From Bacillus sp. FJAT-52991 (GTDB taxonomy: Bacteria; Bacillota; Bacilli; Bacillales; Domibacillaceae): a stretch of DNA of 64,000 bases. Both the position numbers and the translations under genes were made by a program. The notes beneath the pieces were generated by a model, which saw only the letters and a program-made list of their open reading frames with translations, had not been told where the DNA came from and did no database searches. Shown in pieces: positions 44,038 to 54,483 of the stretch. Each line of letters opens with the position of its first letter. The first letter of the stretch is position 1. The DNA lies in the NCBI RefSeq assembly GCF_037201805.1, contig NZ_CP147404.1, positions 1,822,001-1,886,000 on the forward strand, written 5' to 3'.

Positions 44038-45555
44038 TTAGAAGAATCCAAGAGCATCCGGGCTATAGCTGACGAGAAGGTTTTTCGTTTGTTGGTAGTG
44101 AGAAAGCATCATTAAGTGATTTTCACGACCGATTCCTGACATTTTGTAACCGCCAAATGCGGCATGAGCTGGGTAAGCATGATAACAGTTCGTCCAAACA
44201 CGGCCTGCTTGAATGCCGCGACCCATTTGATAAGCGAGATTCATATTTCTCGACCAAACACCCGCACCGAGTCCATACAATGTATCATTGGCAATTTGTA
44301 AGGCTTCTTTTTCATCTTTAAACGTAGTAACAGAGACGACAGGGCCAAAGATTTCTTCTTGGAAAATACGCATCTTATTATTTCCTTTAAAGACGGTTGG
44401 CTTCATATAGTACCCGTTTTCAAAGCCAGCGAATTGATTTCGCTCACCACCTGTTAAGCAAGTCGCTCCTTCTTGTTTACCGATATCAATATAGGAAAGA
44501 ATTTTTTCCATTTGTTCATTGGAAGCTTGAGCCCCCATCATCGTTTCCGTATCTAATGGATTACCCGTTTTAATTTGCTTCACACGCTCTAACGCTTTTT
44601 CCATAAACTGATCATAAATGGATTCTTGGATCAGCGCTCGCGATGGACATGTACACACTTCTCCTTGGTTTAAGGCAAATAGCACAAATCCTTCAATCGC
44701 TTTATTTAAGTAAGCATCATCTTGAGCCATGACATCTTCAAAGAAGATATTCGGTGATTTTCCACCAAGCTCAAGGGTAACAGGAATAATGTTTTGTGAT
44801 GCGTATTGCATAATTAAGCGACCTGTTGTTGTCTCACCGGTAAAAGCCACTTTCGCAATGCGGGGGCTGGTTGCGAGCGGCTTTCCACATTCTAAGCCAA
44901 AGCCATTGACAATATTGACGACACCTGGAGGCAATAAGTCGCCAATCAGCTCAATAAGTACTAAAATGGAGACAGGCGTTTGTTCTGCTGGTTTCAGAAC
45001 AACACAGTTTCCGGCAGCTAACGCGGGAGCCAGTTTCCAAACCGCCATCAAGAGAGGGAAATTCCAAGGGATGATTTGCCCAACCACTCCAAGCGGCTCT
45101 TGGAAATGATAGGCGACTGTTTGCTCATCAATTTGGCTTAGTGAACCTTCTTGTGCGCGAATCGCTCCGGCAAAGTAACGGAAATGATCAATCGCTAACG
45201 GTAAATCGGCATTCAATGTTTCACGAATGGCTTTTCCATTATCCCACGTTTCAGCGACGGCGAGCATTTCTAGATTTTCTTCCATGCGATCAGCAATTTT
45301 ATTTAAGATAATCGCCCGCTCCGCTGGAGAGGTTTTTCCCCAAGCTTCTTTCACCGCATGGGCCGCATCTAATGCTTTTTCAACATCTTCTTCTTGAGAA
45401 CGAGCAATTTCACAGAACGCTTCGCCTGTGACTGGCGTGACATTGGAGAAATATTCTCCATTGACCGGCGGCGTCCACTCGCCATTAATCCAGTTGTCAT
45501 ACCTTTTTTTAAAGTTTATTTTTGCATCGGCTTGTCCTGGTTGAGCATAGATCAT
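44038..45555 (-). CDS. NAD-dependent aldehyde dehydrogenase (AldA/ExaC-like)
   Basis: 505 residues. NAD-binding region [20 protein letters not shown], catalytic Glu in [10 protein letters not shown] (~residue 266) and catalytic Cys in [13 protein letters not shown] (~residue 305). C-terminal [17 protein letters not shown] is typical of acetaldehyde/aliphatic aldehyde dehydrogenases. It is the second gene after the alcohol dehydrogenase, so the operon oxidises an alcohol to the aldehyde and then the acid. Sigma-54 promoter upstream of the operon. Confidence 0.95.
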   Translation of the reverse strand: MIYAQPGQADAKINFKKRYDNWINGEWTPPVNGEYFSNVTPVTGEAFCEIARSQEEDVEKALDAAHAVKEAWGKTSPAERAIILNKIADRMEENLEMLAVAETWDNGKAIRETLNADLPLAIDHFRYFAGAIRAQEGSLSQIDEQTVAYHFQEPLGVVGQIIPWNFPLLMAVWKLAPALAAGNCVVLKPAEQTPVSILVLIELIGDLLPPGVVNIVNGFGLECGKPLATSPRIAKVAFTGETTTGRLIMQYASQNIIPVTLELGGKSPNIFFEDVMAQDDAYLNKAIEGFVLFALNQGEVCTCPSRALIQESIYDQFMEKALERVKQIKTGNPLDTETMMGAQASNEQMEKILSYIDIGKQEGATCLTGGERNQFAGFENGYYMKPTVFKGNNKMRIFQEEIFGPVVSVTTFKDEKEALQIANDTLYGLGAGVWSRNMNLAYQMGRGIQAGRVWTNCYHAYPAHAAFGGYKMSGIGRENHLMMLSHYQQTKNLLVSYSPDALGFF

Positions 45556-45615
45556 CTGATTTCCCCCTTTGTTGTGATCATTGCATGAAACGCTTACCTA
45601 CTCCTTTGTAAATGA

Positions 45616-46626
45616 CTACATCGTTAACACAATTCGACCATTGATTTTGCCTTTTTCCATTTTGTCAAAGACATCATTGATGGCATCTAATGGGGCGGAC
45701 TCAATAATCGCACGAACTTTTCCGCGAGCCGCAAAATCAAGTGCTTCTTGCATATCTTTTCTCGTACCGACAATTGATCCTTTTACCGATACACCATTTA
45801 ACACCGTATCAAAAATAGGAAGCGGAAGCTCATCATTTGGCAATCCAACAATTACTAGACTACCGCCGCGTTTTACAGATTGATAAGCTTGTTCAAACGC
45901 TTTTCTTGTAACGGCTACGCTGATCGCTGCTTGTACACCGCCAACCTCCTGCTGAATCTCTTTTGCGGGGTCTGTTTCCATGCCGTTCACCGTGTAATCC
46001 GCTCCTAATTGCTTCGCTAACTCTAATTTTTCTTGTTGAATATCGACCGCTACGACATTGAAGCCCATTGCTTTTGCATATTGAAGGGCAATATGGCCAA
46101 GGCCACCAATCCCATAAATCGCTACCCAATCTCCTGGCTTTGCGTCTGATACTTTTAACGCTTTATATGTCGTCACTCCAGCACAAAGAATCGGTGCGAC
46201 TTCAACTGGATCTAATCCATCTGGAATTTTAGCTACATAAGCAGCGGGTGCTTTACAATATTCCGCATACCCGCCATCGACAGAATAACCACCGTTTTGT
46301 TGGTCAGGGCAAAGCGTTTCTCTTCCGCTTAAACAAAATTCACATTCACCACAAGCAGAATATAACCAAGGAACCCCTACTCGATCGCCTACTTTAACGG
46401 AACGAACATCATCTGCGACTTCTTCTACAATCCCAACACCCTCATGACCAGGAATTAATGGAAGCTTCGGTTTGACAGGCCAATCACCATGAGCCGCATG
46501 TAGATCCGTATGACACACTCCACATGCCTCTATTTTCACGAGAATTTCTCCTGCACTTAATGTTGGTTTTGGTACCTCTTTTACCTCTAATTGTTGTTTA
46601 AATTCGTTGACAACAGCTGCTTTCAT
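45616..46626 (-). CDS. adhP: Zinc alcohol dehydrogenase (AdhP/AdhA type)
   Basis: 336 residues. Catalytic zinc site [17 protein letters not shown] and [12 protein letters not shown], structural zinc loop [18 protein letters not shown] motif [17 protein letters not shown], and the [10 protein letters not shown] segment of ethanol-active AdhP. AGGAGG precedes the ATG. First gene of the alcohol-aldehyde dehydrogenase-DUF779 operon; its promoter is of the sigma-54 type. Confidence 0.95.
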   Translation of the reverse strand: MKAAVVNEFKQQLEVKEVPKPTLSAGEILVKIEACGVCHTDLHAAHGDWPVKPKLPLIPGHEGVGIVEEVADDVRSVKVGDRVGVPWLYSACGECEFCLSGRETLCPDQQNGGYSVDGGYAEYCKAPAAYVAKIPDGLDPVEVAPILCAGVTTYKALKVSDAKPGDWVAIYGIGGLGHIALQYAKAMGFNVVAVDIQQEKLELAKQLGADYTVNGMETDPAKEIQQEVGGVQAAISVAVTRKAFEQAYQSVKRGGSLVIVGLPNDELPLPIFDTVLNGVSVKGSIVGTRKDMQEALDFAARGKVRAIIESAPLDAINDVFDKMEKGKINGRIVLTM

Positions 46627-46661
46627 TTTTCATTCCTCCTTAATGGTAGTCAATGTATAAA

Positions 46662-46678
46662 TGCAAACAGCGTGCCAA
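46662..46678 (-). promoter_or_regulatory. Sigma-54 (-24/-12) promoter of adhP
   Basis: Minus strand TTGGCAC-GCTGT-TTGCA matches the RpoN consensus TTGGCACN5TTGCA exactly. It lies about 35 bp upstream of the adhP ATG. This class of promoter needs an NtrC-type activator such as the one encoded at 30461-31888. Confidence 0.92.
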
Positions 46679-46727
46679 CGAAAAAATTCGTAAAATAGTC
46701 AAAAAATAAAGTTTTTTTTTTGACTTT

Positions 46728-46790
46728 GCCGAAAAATCGGCTACTCTATCCATTTTTTCGGCTAGATGAGACTTTTTTTCGGCTAGATGA
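46728..46790 (-). promoter_or_regulatory. Three 21-bp-phased upstream repeats (probable UAS)
   Basis: CGGCTA occurs at 46738, 46759 and 46780, spaced exactly 21 bp (two helical turns). The two distal copies share TTTTTTCGGCTAGATGA (46753-46769, 46774-46790). The proximal copy is part of the palindrome GCCGA-AAAA-TCGGC (46728-46741). Located 50-130 bp upstream of the sigma-54 promoter, this is the expected position for an enhancer-binding activator. Confidence 0.8.
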
Positions 46791-46838
46791 AATAGTCACA
46801 CTGATGATATAAGGAGTTATAGGATTACTTTCAAACAG

Positions 46839-46880
46839 AAAACGACGAGAAACTACTATTTGTAGGATCTCGTCGTTTCT
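46839..46880 (-). terminator. Hairpin after the ferritin-like gene
   Basis: AAACGACGAGA pairs with TCTCGTCGTTT around ~17 nt just after the 46888 stop codon; a short T run follows on the minus strand. Confidence 0.7.
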
Positions 46881-46887
46881 CTAATCA

Positions 46888-47352
46888 CTATTCCCGAATG
46901 CCAAGCTGGTTGGCGATTTGTCTAAATAACTGTTCATGACGCGCTTCATCTTCCGCTGCTTCCAAAAATCGACGTTTCGTCACTTGATCTGTTGTACGTG
47001 CGGCAATACCTCGGTAAAAAGCTGGGGTTTTCCCCTCATCTTTCAATGATTCCCTCACACCTTCTCGAAAGCTTTTTGGAGGAGCGGTGATCGTTAAGTC
47101 CGGATACCCTCCTGTTAATCGATTATAACTGCGGCTAAACGCGTTTAAATGACGGATTTCATCTTGACGAATGCCTAAAACCGTTTGCTTCATTTGATTA
47201 TTCGGAGCCATATTAGCTAAAGCCGAATAATATTGAATCGCTTGATACTCGTCATTAGCCGCTCGATTAATATCTCGATATAAAGCTTGGTTTTGACGAC
47301 TCTCTTCGGCATAGTAGTAATAGTAATGCACGCATTCCCATTCCCTTCTCAT
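46888..47352 (-). CDS. Ferritin-like protein (YhjR type)
   Basis: 154 residues forming a four-helix bundle with two E...EXXH-type iron motifs (IRQDEIRHLNAF and AAEDEARHEQLF), like rubrerythrin/ferritin-like YhjR of Bacillus. It begins with YYYYYAEESRQN. The annotated ATG has no good ribosome binding site; a GTG seven codons inside, preceded by AAGGGAATGG, may be the true start. It stands alone with its own hairpin terminator. Confidence 0.8.
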   Translation of the reverse strand: MRREWECVHYYYYYAEESRQNQALYRDINRAANDEYQAIQYYSALANMAPNNQMKQTVLGIRQDEIRHLNAFSRSYNRLTGGYPDLTITAPPKSFREGVRESLKDEGKTPAFYRGIAARTTDQVTKRRFLEAAEDEARHEQLFRQIANQLGIRE

Positions 47353-47479
47353 TTAGTTTGTCACGATAGTATATGAGGGAAATGGGGATTTGTCATAGCA
47401 TGAAAGAGCGATTTCTTGAGAGCGCCGCCCACTCGAATGATCGAGGTTCACTTCGATTATGTATGTTTTTGATCCATGT

Positions 47480-48067
47480 TTATTGTAATTGATCGGGGAC
47501 AGGGGCTGAAGAAGCCTGTGGGTCCGTTTCTTTAAAAAGCGGTCCAACTGGCTTCTCTGTTGGAGGGAGAGCTAAGTGGGGAAGCATGTCATACAGATCC
47601 TTTTTCGTTAATGGCTTATGCTCTTCTTTCAGTTCATAACTCACTTTCCCATTCGGCTCCACCGTCGCCCATTTCACATAGTCGATACTCGAAACCCCTT
47701 TTTCTCGTAATTTCGTCTCGAGTTGATCCACTGTATAACGCAGCTTACGCAAGTTTTTTTCAACAAGCTGGCCATTTTGAATAACAGGAATCCCCACTCC
47801 AGTTAGCAACCGCTCCATAAAATTAAATTTGATTTGTAGCCATTCCATGATTAACAAAATAGCAACAAACACACTAGCAGCGATGATCGAGCCTGCAAGC
47901 TTATGCTCAATAAATGGTTGGATAATAATCGAACCGATCGAGATCATAATCACGGTTTGAGCGACCGTCATATGTGTGACTGATTTTCTACCAGCAATTC
48001 TTAACAAAACAATCCCTACAAAGAGCATTAAGCATGCTTTTCCGGCTACTTCAAGAAATTCTCCCAT
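47480..48067 (-). CDS. DUF421 membrane protein (YetF/YrbG type)
   Basis: About 195 residues with three N-terminal membrane helices (~4-85) and two small DUF421 cytosolic repeats. Motifs are LLRIAGRKSVTHMTVAQTV, IPVIQNGQLVEKNLRKLRYT and SIDYVKWATVEPNGKVSYE. Start ATG 48067 follows GGAGGTG; the longer frame to 48181 overlaps the PAP2 gene. The family is widespread in spore formers with debated functions. Confidence 0.85.
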   Translation of the reverse strand: MGEFLEVAGKACLMLFVGIVLLRIAGRKSVTHMTVAQTVIMISIGSIIIQPFIEHKLAGSIIAASVFVAILLIMEWLQIKFNFMERLLTGVGIPVIQNGQLVEKNLRKLRYTVDQLETKLREKGVSSIDYVKWATVEPNGKVSYELKEEHKPLTKKDLYDMLPHLALPPTEKPVGPLFKETDPQASSAPVPDQLQ

Positions 48068-48114
48068 GTTACGGTACACCTCCATTTGTGTTAGTGTAAC
48101 ACGAGAATAATGGA

Positions 48115-48780
48115 TTATTCGCTTCTCCATTGAATCCGATCTTGATAGTAATGAAAAGCGGCAATCGAGAAAATGAGCCACGCAGCTCCAGCTGTAAAGC
48201 CAGCAAGAACATCACTCGGATAATGCACACCTAAGTAAATACGTGTGAGCCCGATGAGAAAAATGAGACAAATAGCGGCCACTGTACCCATGATTTTCGC
48301 CCAACGATGGCGCAACAGTTCAAATAATAAGAACGCAATCGCCCCGTAAAAGATCATAGAACCCATCGAATGCCCGCTCGGAAAGCTATATCCGCCTTGC
48401 TCAATTAACCGTAAAATTTCCGGACGTTGACGCTTAAAGATCTCTTTTAAAAGTCCGTTAAACGCCCCACCTAGTGCCACAGTCAACACAAAAAACACGG
48501 CGTAGCTAAATCGTTTTTTCACCAAAAGAATCGCCGCGACCAAAATCGTTCCTATCGTCATCCAGCGAACGGAGCCTAAGTTGGTGATAAAAACCATCCT
48601 TTTCGTCCGTCCTTCATTGATCCACGACTGCACTTCATGAATAATCGCTAAATCAAAGGCCTCCACTTTATTGGCTTTTAGAGCAGCGACAATCTCTGTA
48701 AAACCCCAGGTAAAAAAGCATAATAAAGCAATCAGTATCGCATAATACATCTTCGTTCGTTGTTTCTCTCTTTTATTCAA
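48115..48780 (-). CDS. PAP2 family membrane phosphatase
   Basis: 221 residues, about six helices, with the three PAP2 motifs: KEIFKRQRP, FPSGHSMGS and TRIYLGVHYPSDVLAG. It dephosphorylates lipid phosphates such as undecaprenyl pyrophosphate or phosphatidate outside the membrane. It is probably co-transcribed with the DUF421 gene 47 bp downstream. Confidence 0.93.
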   Translation of the reverse strand: MNKREKQRTKMYYAILIALLCFFTWGFTEIVAALKANKVEAFDLAIIHEVQSWINEGRTKRMVFITNLGSVRWMTIGTILVAAILLVKKRFSYAVFFVLTVALGGAFNGLLKEIFKRQRPEILRLIEQGGYSFPSGHSMGSMIFYGAIAFLLFELLRHRWAKIMGTVAAICLIFLIGLTRIYLGVHYPSDVLAGFTAGAAWLIFSIAAFHYYQDRIQWRSE

Positions 48781-48805
48781 ACATAATCCCCCTTCCTAAT
48801 TTGAA

Positions 48806-48836
48806 AATGAAAAAGAGGCTATTTCGCCCCTTTTCC
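48806..48836 (-). terminator. Terminator after dapF
   Basis: On the minus strand, AAAAGGGGC pairs with GCCTCTTTT (one G-U) around GAAAT/A, followed by T. Confidence 0.7.
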
Positions 48837-49829
48837 TTAAATAATTCCCTTTTCGATTAACAAATCCTTCACCGACTGTCCAAGTTTTTCATATTGAGCT
48901 TGCTCATTTCGATCCTGTTTCTCACCAATCGTGAAGGCTGTTGGATTTTTTATATCCACCGTGACATCGACATCATACAAGTACGTCGCATTCCCAATTA
49001 AATCGATATAAAATTCATCGCCACCTTTTGGATGAGCGACACAGCGAACTTTTCCACCATTATTATATACGTCAATCGGTTCATCGAATTGATTGAAGCC
49101 TAATAAACAAGTCACTAAGCTAGAAGCCGACATCGCTGTACCACACGCGTTCGTGAATCCAACCCCGCGTTCAAACGTACGCACATAAATTTTGCTTGTT
49201 TCAATAAAATGAACAAAACTGACGTTGACGCCATCCGGACAAATATCGTTCGGACCATTCAACTTTTCACTAATCGTTTTCTGAATATCAGAAGCTAAAT
49301 CCTCTTGGTCCACCATCGCAATTAAGTGCGGATTCGGCACGGCCGCCGCAGAGAATGGAATCGAATCGGATAATTCGCTCACATATTCATTTAATAATGT
49401 TTTCTTGCCTTCTACCTGCATCGGCAAGTGCTCAAGCTCAAACAACACAGGGGAAATTTCGACCCGGTATGTCGGAACGTTCTCATACAGATCTTCTTCG
49501 CGATTCACTTGTAAATTCGCTTTCATCGTTTCTACCACAATCTCATCTTTCCCAAGCAAATCACATACGTAGCGGCCTAAGCAACGAAGCCCATTGCCAC
49601 ACATCGACGCTTCCGATCCATCCGAATTAAAAATACGCATCTTCGCATCCGCCTGCTCACTGCTCATCACAAACAAAATTCCATCTGCCCCAAGACTAGA
49701 TGACCGGTCACATAAAGCCAACGACAACTCTTTTCTCTCTTCTTCCGTAAAAGAATAGCCATGCGTCCATTCATCAATTAATAAAAAATCATTGCTTGAC
49801 CCGTGACATTTCGTTACTTTAATCTCCAT
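48837..49829 (-). CDS. dapF: Diaminopimelate epimerase
   Basis: 330 residues. It interconverts LL- and meso-diaminopimelate for lysine and peptidoglycan. Catalytic Cys pair: ASMCGNGLRCLGR and GFTNACGTAMSASS. Also MEIKVTKCHGSSNDFLLID at the N-terminus. It is longer than many homologues owing to a C-terminal tail (~50 residues). Monocistronic between two terminators. Confidence 0.95.
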   Translation of the reverse strand: MEIKVTKCHGSSNDFLLIDEWTHGYSFTEEERKELSLALCDRSSSLGADGILFVMSSEQADAKMRIFNSDGSEASMCGNGLRCLGRYVCDLLGKDEIVVETMKANLQVNREEDLYENVPTYRVEISPVLFELEHLPMQVEGKKTLLNEYVSELSDSIPFSAAAVPNPHLIAMVDQEDLASDIQKTISEKLNGPNDICPDGVNVSFVHFIETSKIYVRTFERGVGFTNACGTAMSASSLVTCLLGFNQFDEPIDVYNNGGKVRCVAHPKGGDEFYIDLIGNATYLYDVDVTVDIKNPTAFTIGEKQDRNEQAQYEKLGQSVKDLLIEKGII

Positions 49830-49926
49830 TTGACTCTCCCCTTCGTTTACAAAAACTTTTTTTCTAGCATACCAAATGTGGGGGTCGATGGTCTATGGAA
49901 GAGATCAAATGTTGCAAAAAATATAA

Positions 49927-49955
49927 AAAGTGGTGAGGGAATCCCCACCACTTTC
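49927..49955. terminator. Terminator of the purine permease gene
   Basis: AAAGTGGTGAGGG/CCCCACCACTTT hairpin with A/T runs on both sides at 49927-49954. It ends the NCS2 gene on the minus strand. Confidence 0.85.
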
Positions 49956-49958
49956 TTC

Positions 49959-51245
49959 TTATATATAATGCAGCACAAAATTTAAAAAGAATAAAGCTGC
50001 AATGACATACAATAGCCAAGACACTTCTCGCCCTTTGCCGGTGACCACTTTCAATAGCGGATACAGAATAAAGCCGATTGCCATGCCATCCGCGATGCTA
50101 TACGTAAATGGAATCATCACGATGATTAAAATCGCTGGAAAGGCTTCGGTTAATTCCGATAAGTCCAAATGACGAATGTTTTGCACCATCAGTCCACCAA
50201 TAATAATGAGGACAGGGGCAATCGCCATATCAGGAATCCACTTCATATAAGGAATGGCAAAGATGGACAATAGAAATAGAATACTGGTTGTTAAAGAAGT
50301 CATACCTGTTCGTCCTCCAGCAGCAATTGCAGCCGATGACTCCACCGTCGCCACGGTTGGGCTCGTTCCAAATAGACCTGAAGTGAAAGCAGATGCTGCC
50401 GTTGCTTGAAAGCCTCGTTTGAATTTTTCAGGCTGACTGGCAAACTCAGTATGTCCATGCACAAGGCCGATGTTTTCAAACACAAGCACCATCGTTAACG
50501 AAAAGACGGCCGTCCAAAACGGGACTTCCATCCAGCTACTGAATGAAAAAGCACCGAATACATCCTTATACGTAGTAAAGGAAATAGACGTATCGCCCAC
50601 TTCCGGAAGCAATCCGCATACCGCCGTTAATAACGTACCGAACAAAATGCTCCATAAAAAGCCGCCTTGTAGCCCTTTAATAAAAACAAACAGGGCGAAC
50701 AACAAAGTGATCATCGTAATGATGACAGACGGATCACTCAAATCACCTAACGCAACGAGTGTATTTTCGCCACGAACGACCAAGCCGCCTTTTTCTAAAC
50801 CGATCAGCATTAAAAATAAGCCAAGTCCCACTGAAATAGCTTCCTTTAATATGGTCGGAATAGCGGCATTCAGCCCATCAGTCATTTTTGTCAACGAAAC
50901 AAGCATAAAAATAAGCCCCGAAATGACAACTACTCCGAGTGCTTCCTGCCAGCTCAACCCCATTGACTGAACGAACGTATACACGAACATCGCATTAATC
51001 CCCATGCCTGGCACTAATAAAATCGGTGCATTCGCCCAAAAGGCCATCATCATACAGCCAAAAAAGGCGCTTAAAATGGTCGCAACCACCGCTCCTTCAA
51101 ACGGAATTCCGGCTTCCGACAAAATGAGGGAATTAACAGCTACGATATAAATGATCGTGAAAAAACCAATCGTTCCCGCTGTCACCTCTCTTTTAACCGT
51201 CGTGCCGTGCTCAACTAATTGAAAAAATCCTCCATTCTTCTTCAT
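49959..51245 (-). CDS. NCS2 adenine/guanine/hypoxanthine permease
   Basis: 428 residues and about 12-14 helices, AzgA-like branch. Family motifs are VPGMGINAMFVYTFV near residue 80, ISVGLGLFLMLIGLE, FGTSPTVATVESSAAIA and GGRTGMTSLTTSILF. It imports purine bases with protons, like PbuG/PbuO of Bacillus. AGAGG occurs ~10 nt before the ATG. No purine riboswitch was seen in its leader. Confidence 0.93.
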   Translation of the reverse strand: MKKNGGFFQLVEHGTTVKREVTAGTIGFFTIIYIVAVNSLILSEAGIPFEGAVVATILSAFFGCMMMAFWANAPILLVPGMGINAMFVYTFVQSMGLSWQEALGVVVISGLIFMLVSLTKMTDGLNAAIPTILKEAISVGLGLFLMLIGLEKGGLVVRGENTLVALGDLSDPSVIITMITLLFALFVFIKGLQGGFLWSILFGTLLTAVCGLLPEVGDTSISFTTYKDVFGAFSFSSWMEVPFWTAVFSLTMVLVFENIGLVHGHTEFASQPEKFKRGFQATAASAFTSGLFGTSPTVATVESSAAIAAGGRTGMTSLTTSILFLLSIFAIPYMKWIPDMAIAPVLIIIGGLMVQNIRHLDLSELTEAFPAILIIVMIPFTYSIADGMAIGFILYPLLKVVTGKGREVSWLLYVIAALFFLNFVLHYI

Positions 51246-51422
51246 CTACATGTACCTCTCGTACAACGCCCTCTCCCTACCCGCTATTTGCCTTCGCAAA
51301 CAGCCACAAACTGTATTTTAACAAAGACACTTATGAAGGACAATAATGTTTTTCAACACCATAATTATCAGAAAAATAACTTTTTCGTAATCTTCCATAG
51401 ATTACTACTTTCATAAAGGAAA

Positions 51423-51436
51423 ATATGTTAACATAT
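51423..51436. promoter_or_regulatory. Perfect 14-bp palindrome
   Basis: ATATGTTAACATAT lies midway between the divergent purine permease and polysaccharide deacetylase genes. It has the look of an operator for a small dimeric regulator; no known box was matched with confidence. Confidence 0.4.
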
Positions 51437-51532
51437 ACAAGATAAATTACTTCGTCGCTTCAGGCATTTGGAGTGCATAGGGTAGCTTCTACCATTACAT
51501 AGCATCAAAAACGGAAAGTGGAGTGAGTTTCA

Positions 51533-52417
51533 TTGAGAGTGAGAGAAAAAAGAAAGAACGGCAACATTCGACTGTTAACGATCATTAGTTTATTGTTATT
51601 TGTTTCTTTTAGTTTAGTAACCTACCAATTAGTACAAAAAAAACAATCGGTTGCTTTAGCCCAACAGAAAGAAGTCGAAAAACAAGAGCAAATTCAAAAA
51701 GAGAAAGCAGCAAAAGAAAAAGCGAAACAAGAAGCAGCAGCCGCTCAGAAAAAGAAAGAAGAAGAGGAACGAAAACAATTTCCACAAATTGCTCCCTTAC
51801 CAGACATCCCAGCAGAGGAAAAAACCGTTTATTTAACATTTGATGACGGACCTTTTGAGGTGTCCACGAAAATACTAGACATTCTTGATCAATATAATGC
51901 AAAAGCTACCTTTTTCATGCTAGAACCAAACATTCGCAAGCATCCAGAAGCTGTGAAAGAAATGGTCAAAAGAGGACACGCGATCGGTATGCATGGCGTG
52001 ACACATGATGTCAAACAAGTGTATCACAGCGCTCAATCGGTTGTTGATGAAATGACAGCAGGTCAGCAAGCGCTTAAAGAAATCACTGGACATGAAACGC
52101 ATTTAATTCGTACACCTTATGGATCATTTCCACATATGAAACCAGAATATAAGCAAAAAACGAATGAAGCGGGCTTTAAAATGTGGGATTGGACTGTCGA
52201 TAGCCTCGACTGGAAATTCCGTAGCCCATCCTATGTCAATCATGTCATTAATCATTTAAGTCCAGAGAGAGCACAGAACGATGGTGAAATCATCTTAATG
52301 CATGAAAAGCCAACAACGGCTCAATCTTTGGCCAACTTGCTTAAATATTTGCAAGACAATGGATACACGATGCGAGCGTTAAATGAAAATATGACACCGT
52401 ATCAATTACGTCCGTAA
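51533..52417 (+). CDS. Membrane-anchored polysaccharide deacetylase
   Basis: 294 residues, TTG start with GGAGTGAG upstream. TM anchor ~12-36, Glu/Lys-rich coiled coil ~38-80, then a NodB domain: VYLTFDDGPFEVSTK (metal Asp-Asp, ~residues 100-115), HAIGMHGVTHD (metal His) and IRTPYGSFP, ending MLHEKPTT-like (LMHEKPTTAQSL). It is of the PgdA/PdaC type, acting on peptidoglycan GlcNAc/MurNAc outside the membrane. A strong hairpin terminator follows. Confidence 0.92.
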   Translation: MRVREKRKNGNIRLLTIISLLLFVSFSLVTYQLVQKKQSVALAQQKEVEKQEQIQKEKAAKEKAKQEAAAAQKKKEEEERKQFPQIAPLPDIPAEEKTVYLTFDDGPFEVSTKILDILDQYNAKATFFMLEPNIRKHPEAVKEMVKRGHAIGMHGVTHDVKQVYHSAQSVVDEMTAGQQALKEITGHETHLIRTPYGSFPHMKPEYKQKTNEAGFKMWDWTVDSLDWKFRSPSYVNHVINHLSPERAQNDGEIILMHEKPTTAQSLANLLKYLQDNGYTMRALNENMTPYQLRP

Positions 52418-52419
52418 AA

Positions 52420-52462
52420 AAATCTCACTCACTTATATAACATAAGTGAGTGAGATTTTTTT
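52420..52462 (+). terminator. Terminator after the deacetylase gene
   Basis: AAATCTCACTCACTTA pairs perfectly with TAAGTGAGTGAGATTT around TATAACA, followed by T7. Confidence 0.93.
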
Positions 52463-52695
52463 GTTTCCTGTGTCACTAATCGCTTAAGCCAACTGCAGAA
52501 GTTAGAACTTTTGCACATAAAAGCTTGTTTATAACTGAACTTTTTACTTAACTTATCGGTTAATTACTTTAGATCTCAGCTTCTCTAAATAACTATTTTT
52601 TGAGATTTTTCTTAAAATAAACCTTTATTCTAAAATTTATATGTAGTATTATTGTTTTGGGTATTAAGACACATTTATGTATAGGAGAAGACAAA

Positions 52696-54420
52696 GTGAG
52701 CAAAAGTATACGGTTTAAAATGGTATTAATATTTTCTTCTATTGTGTTGCTATCATGCTTCATTATTTCCTATATTGGTTACACTGCTTCCGTTCGTTTA
52801 ATGGAAGATTCGCTAAGCGCTGTAGCCGGAAATATCGCAAAACAGGCAGCCGAAGAAATCGACGTCAATAAATACAAACAAGAAATCACAGTGGAAGCTG
52901 GGGAAACGGAATATTACAGAGAAATGCGGACGGAATTAAACGACATAAGAGAAAAAACAGGATTGACTTATTTATATACACTAGCTCGTGAAAAAGACGG
53001 AGATGGATACAATTATTTTTATATGGTAGACGGCAAACCGCTAAATGACGAGGACGCATCGCAATTAGGTGCTGAAGAAGATGTCACTAAATTCCCTCAA
53101 ATGGCAAAAGCATTTGAAACGGGCGATATACAAATTGAAATGTCAGACAGTGAAGAATACGGAGGTCTTGTGACTACATTTGTTCCGTTAAAAACCGATT
53201 CCGGTGAGGTCATTGGTATAGTAGGGGCAGATCTAGATGCAACTCCAGTTTATAACTCCATGAATTCATATAAAAACAAAACAATTATTCTTTCTCTCGT
53301 TATTTTATTAATCAGTATAACAATTGTATATTTATTTACTCACTACTTGATCAAACCTTTAAGAAGTTTAACCAAGCAGATTTCACAAGTAGGTAACGGC
53401 GATCTATCCATTGTGCTTGAACAAAATCGAAAAGATGAAATAGGTACTTTAACAACATCATTTCAGCAAATGATGAATGAATTAAAGAGAATTATTCAAG
53501 GCATAAATAATAATTCGATTCAGTTAGTCAATGCATCGAATCAGCTATTGCACAGCACAAATGAAGTGAAGGAAGGCAATCAGCAAATTGCCTTCACGAT
53601 GAACGAATTATCCGATGGAGCAGATAATCAAGCCAATTCTGCTAATCAAATTTCTCAAACCATGAAACATTTTACTCATCAAATTCAAGAAGCAAGCGAT
53701 AAAGGAATGGAACTGAATCATCGTTCCCATAAGGTTATGGAGCTCACAAACAACGGCTACACTTTAATGAGTGAATCAGAAAAACAAATGGATACCATTC
53801 ATCAAGAAGTCATGGAATCTATTAAAAAAGTAAAAGAGTTAGATTTACAAACAAAAGAAATCTCTAAGCTAGTTCAAGTGATTCAAGACATTTCTGATCA
53901 AACAAATTTATTAGCATTAAACGCAGCAATCGAAGCCGCTCGTGCAGGAGAGCATGGAAAAGGCTTTGCTGTTGTAGCTGATGAGGTTCGTAAATTAGCT
54001 GAACAAGTATCAGGCTCGATAGGGAATATTATTGAAATTGTAGAAGGTGTGCAGAATGAATCAAAAGACACAGTAGCCACTTTGCAACATAGCCACGCAC
54101 AAGTAACAGAAGGAGCAAGAAAGATTAAAATAACAGGAGAAACATTTAAGGAAATTAATCAAGCTGTATTGGATATGCAAACGAAAATACAGAATATTTC
54201 CAATAACTCAAACATGATTTCCAAACAAAGTGAGAATATTAATCATGCGCTAGAACATGTAGCTTCAACAGCCGAAGAGTCATCGGCAGGAATTGAAGAA
54301 ACTTCAGCCACCATTCAACAATCGACTAGCGTTATGGATGAAATTTTCATCCATTCTAAATCAGTAGCTGAGTTAGCTGAAGAGTTAAACCAATCTGTCG
54401 GTCATTTTAAATTAAAATAA
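52696..54420 (+). CDS. Methyl-accepting chemotaxis protein
   Basis: About 574 residues. TM1 ~8-30, periplasmic-side double Cache-like sensor ~31-195, TM2 ~198-220, HAMP ~222-275, then coiled-coil signalling domain with the tip [20 protein letters not shown] then [20 protein letters not shown] and the Bacillus-type methylation helices. Start GTG 52696 follows AGGAG at 8 nt. The in-frame ATG at 52657 lacks a ribosome binding site. The ligand is unknown. Confidence 0.95.
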   Translation: MSKSIRFKMVLIFSSIVLLSCFIISYIGYTASVRLMEDSLSAVAGNIAKQAAEEIDVNKYKQEITVEAGETEYYREMRTELNDIREKTGLTYLYTLAREKDGDGYNYFYMVDGKPLNDEDASQLGAEEDVTKFPQMAKAFETGDIQIEMSDSEEYGGLVTTFVPLKTDSGEVIGIVGADLDATPVYNSMNSYKNKTIILSLVILLISITIVYLFTHYLIKPLRSLTKQISQVGNGDLSIVLEQNRKDEIGTLTTSFQQMMNELKRIIQGINNNSIQLVNASNQLLHSTNEVKEGNQQIAFTMNELSDGADNQANSANQISQTMKHFTHQIQEASDKGMELNHRSHKVMELTNNGYTLMSESEKQMDTIHQEVMESIKKVKELDLQTKEISKLVQVIQDISDQTNLLALNAAIEAARAGEHGKGFAVVADEVRKLAEQVSGSIGNIIEIVEGVQNESKDTVATLQHSHAQVTEGARKIKITGETFKEINQAVLDMQTKIQNISNNSNMISKQSENINHALEHVASTAEESSAGIEETSATIQQSTSVMDEIFIHSKSVAELAEELNQSVGHFKLK

Positions 54421-54430
54421 CAAACATTCA

Positions 54431-54467
54431 AAAAAGGGGACCGAATGATTTCGAGGCCCTTTTTTGC
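54431..54467. terminator. Bidirectional terminator between the chemoreceptor and ribH
   Basis: AAAAAAGGGGACC pairs with GAGGCCCTTTTTT-type arm (imperfect), with A and T runs on either side, so it serves both strands. Confidence 0.8.
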
Positions 54468-54483
54468 TTTATTTTTTCCTTTT

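Noticed and set aside
49927..49955. Hairpin considered as a regulatory element of dapF
   Set aside because: It lies directly after the permease stop codon with T runs, so a plain terminator explains it.
51246..51400. Purine riboswitch before the NCS2 permease
   Set aside because: The conserved guanine/adenine aptamer core blocks were not found in the leader.
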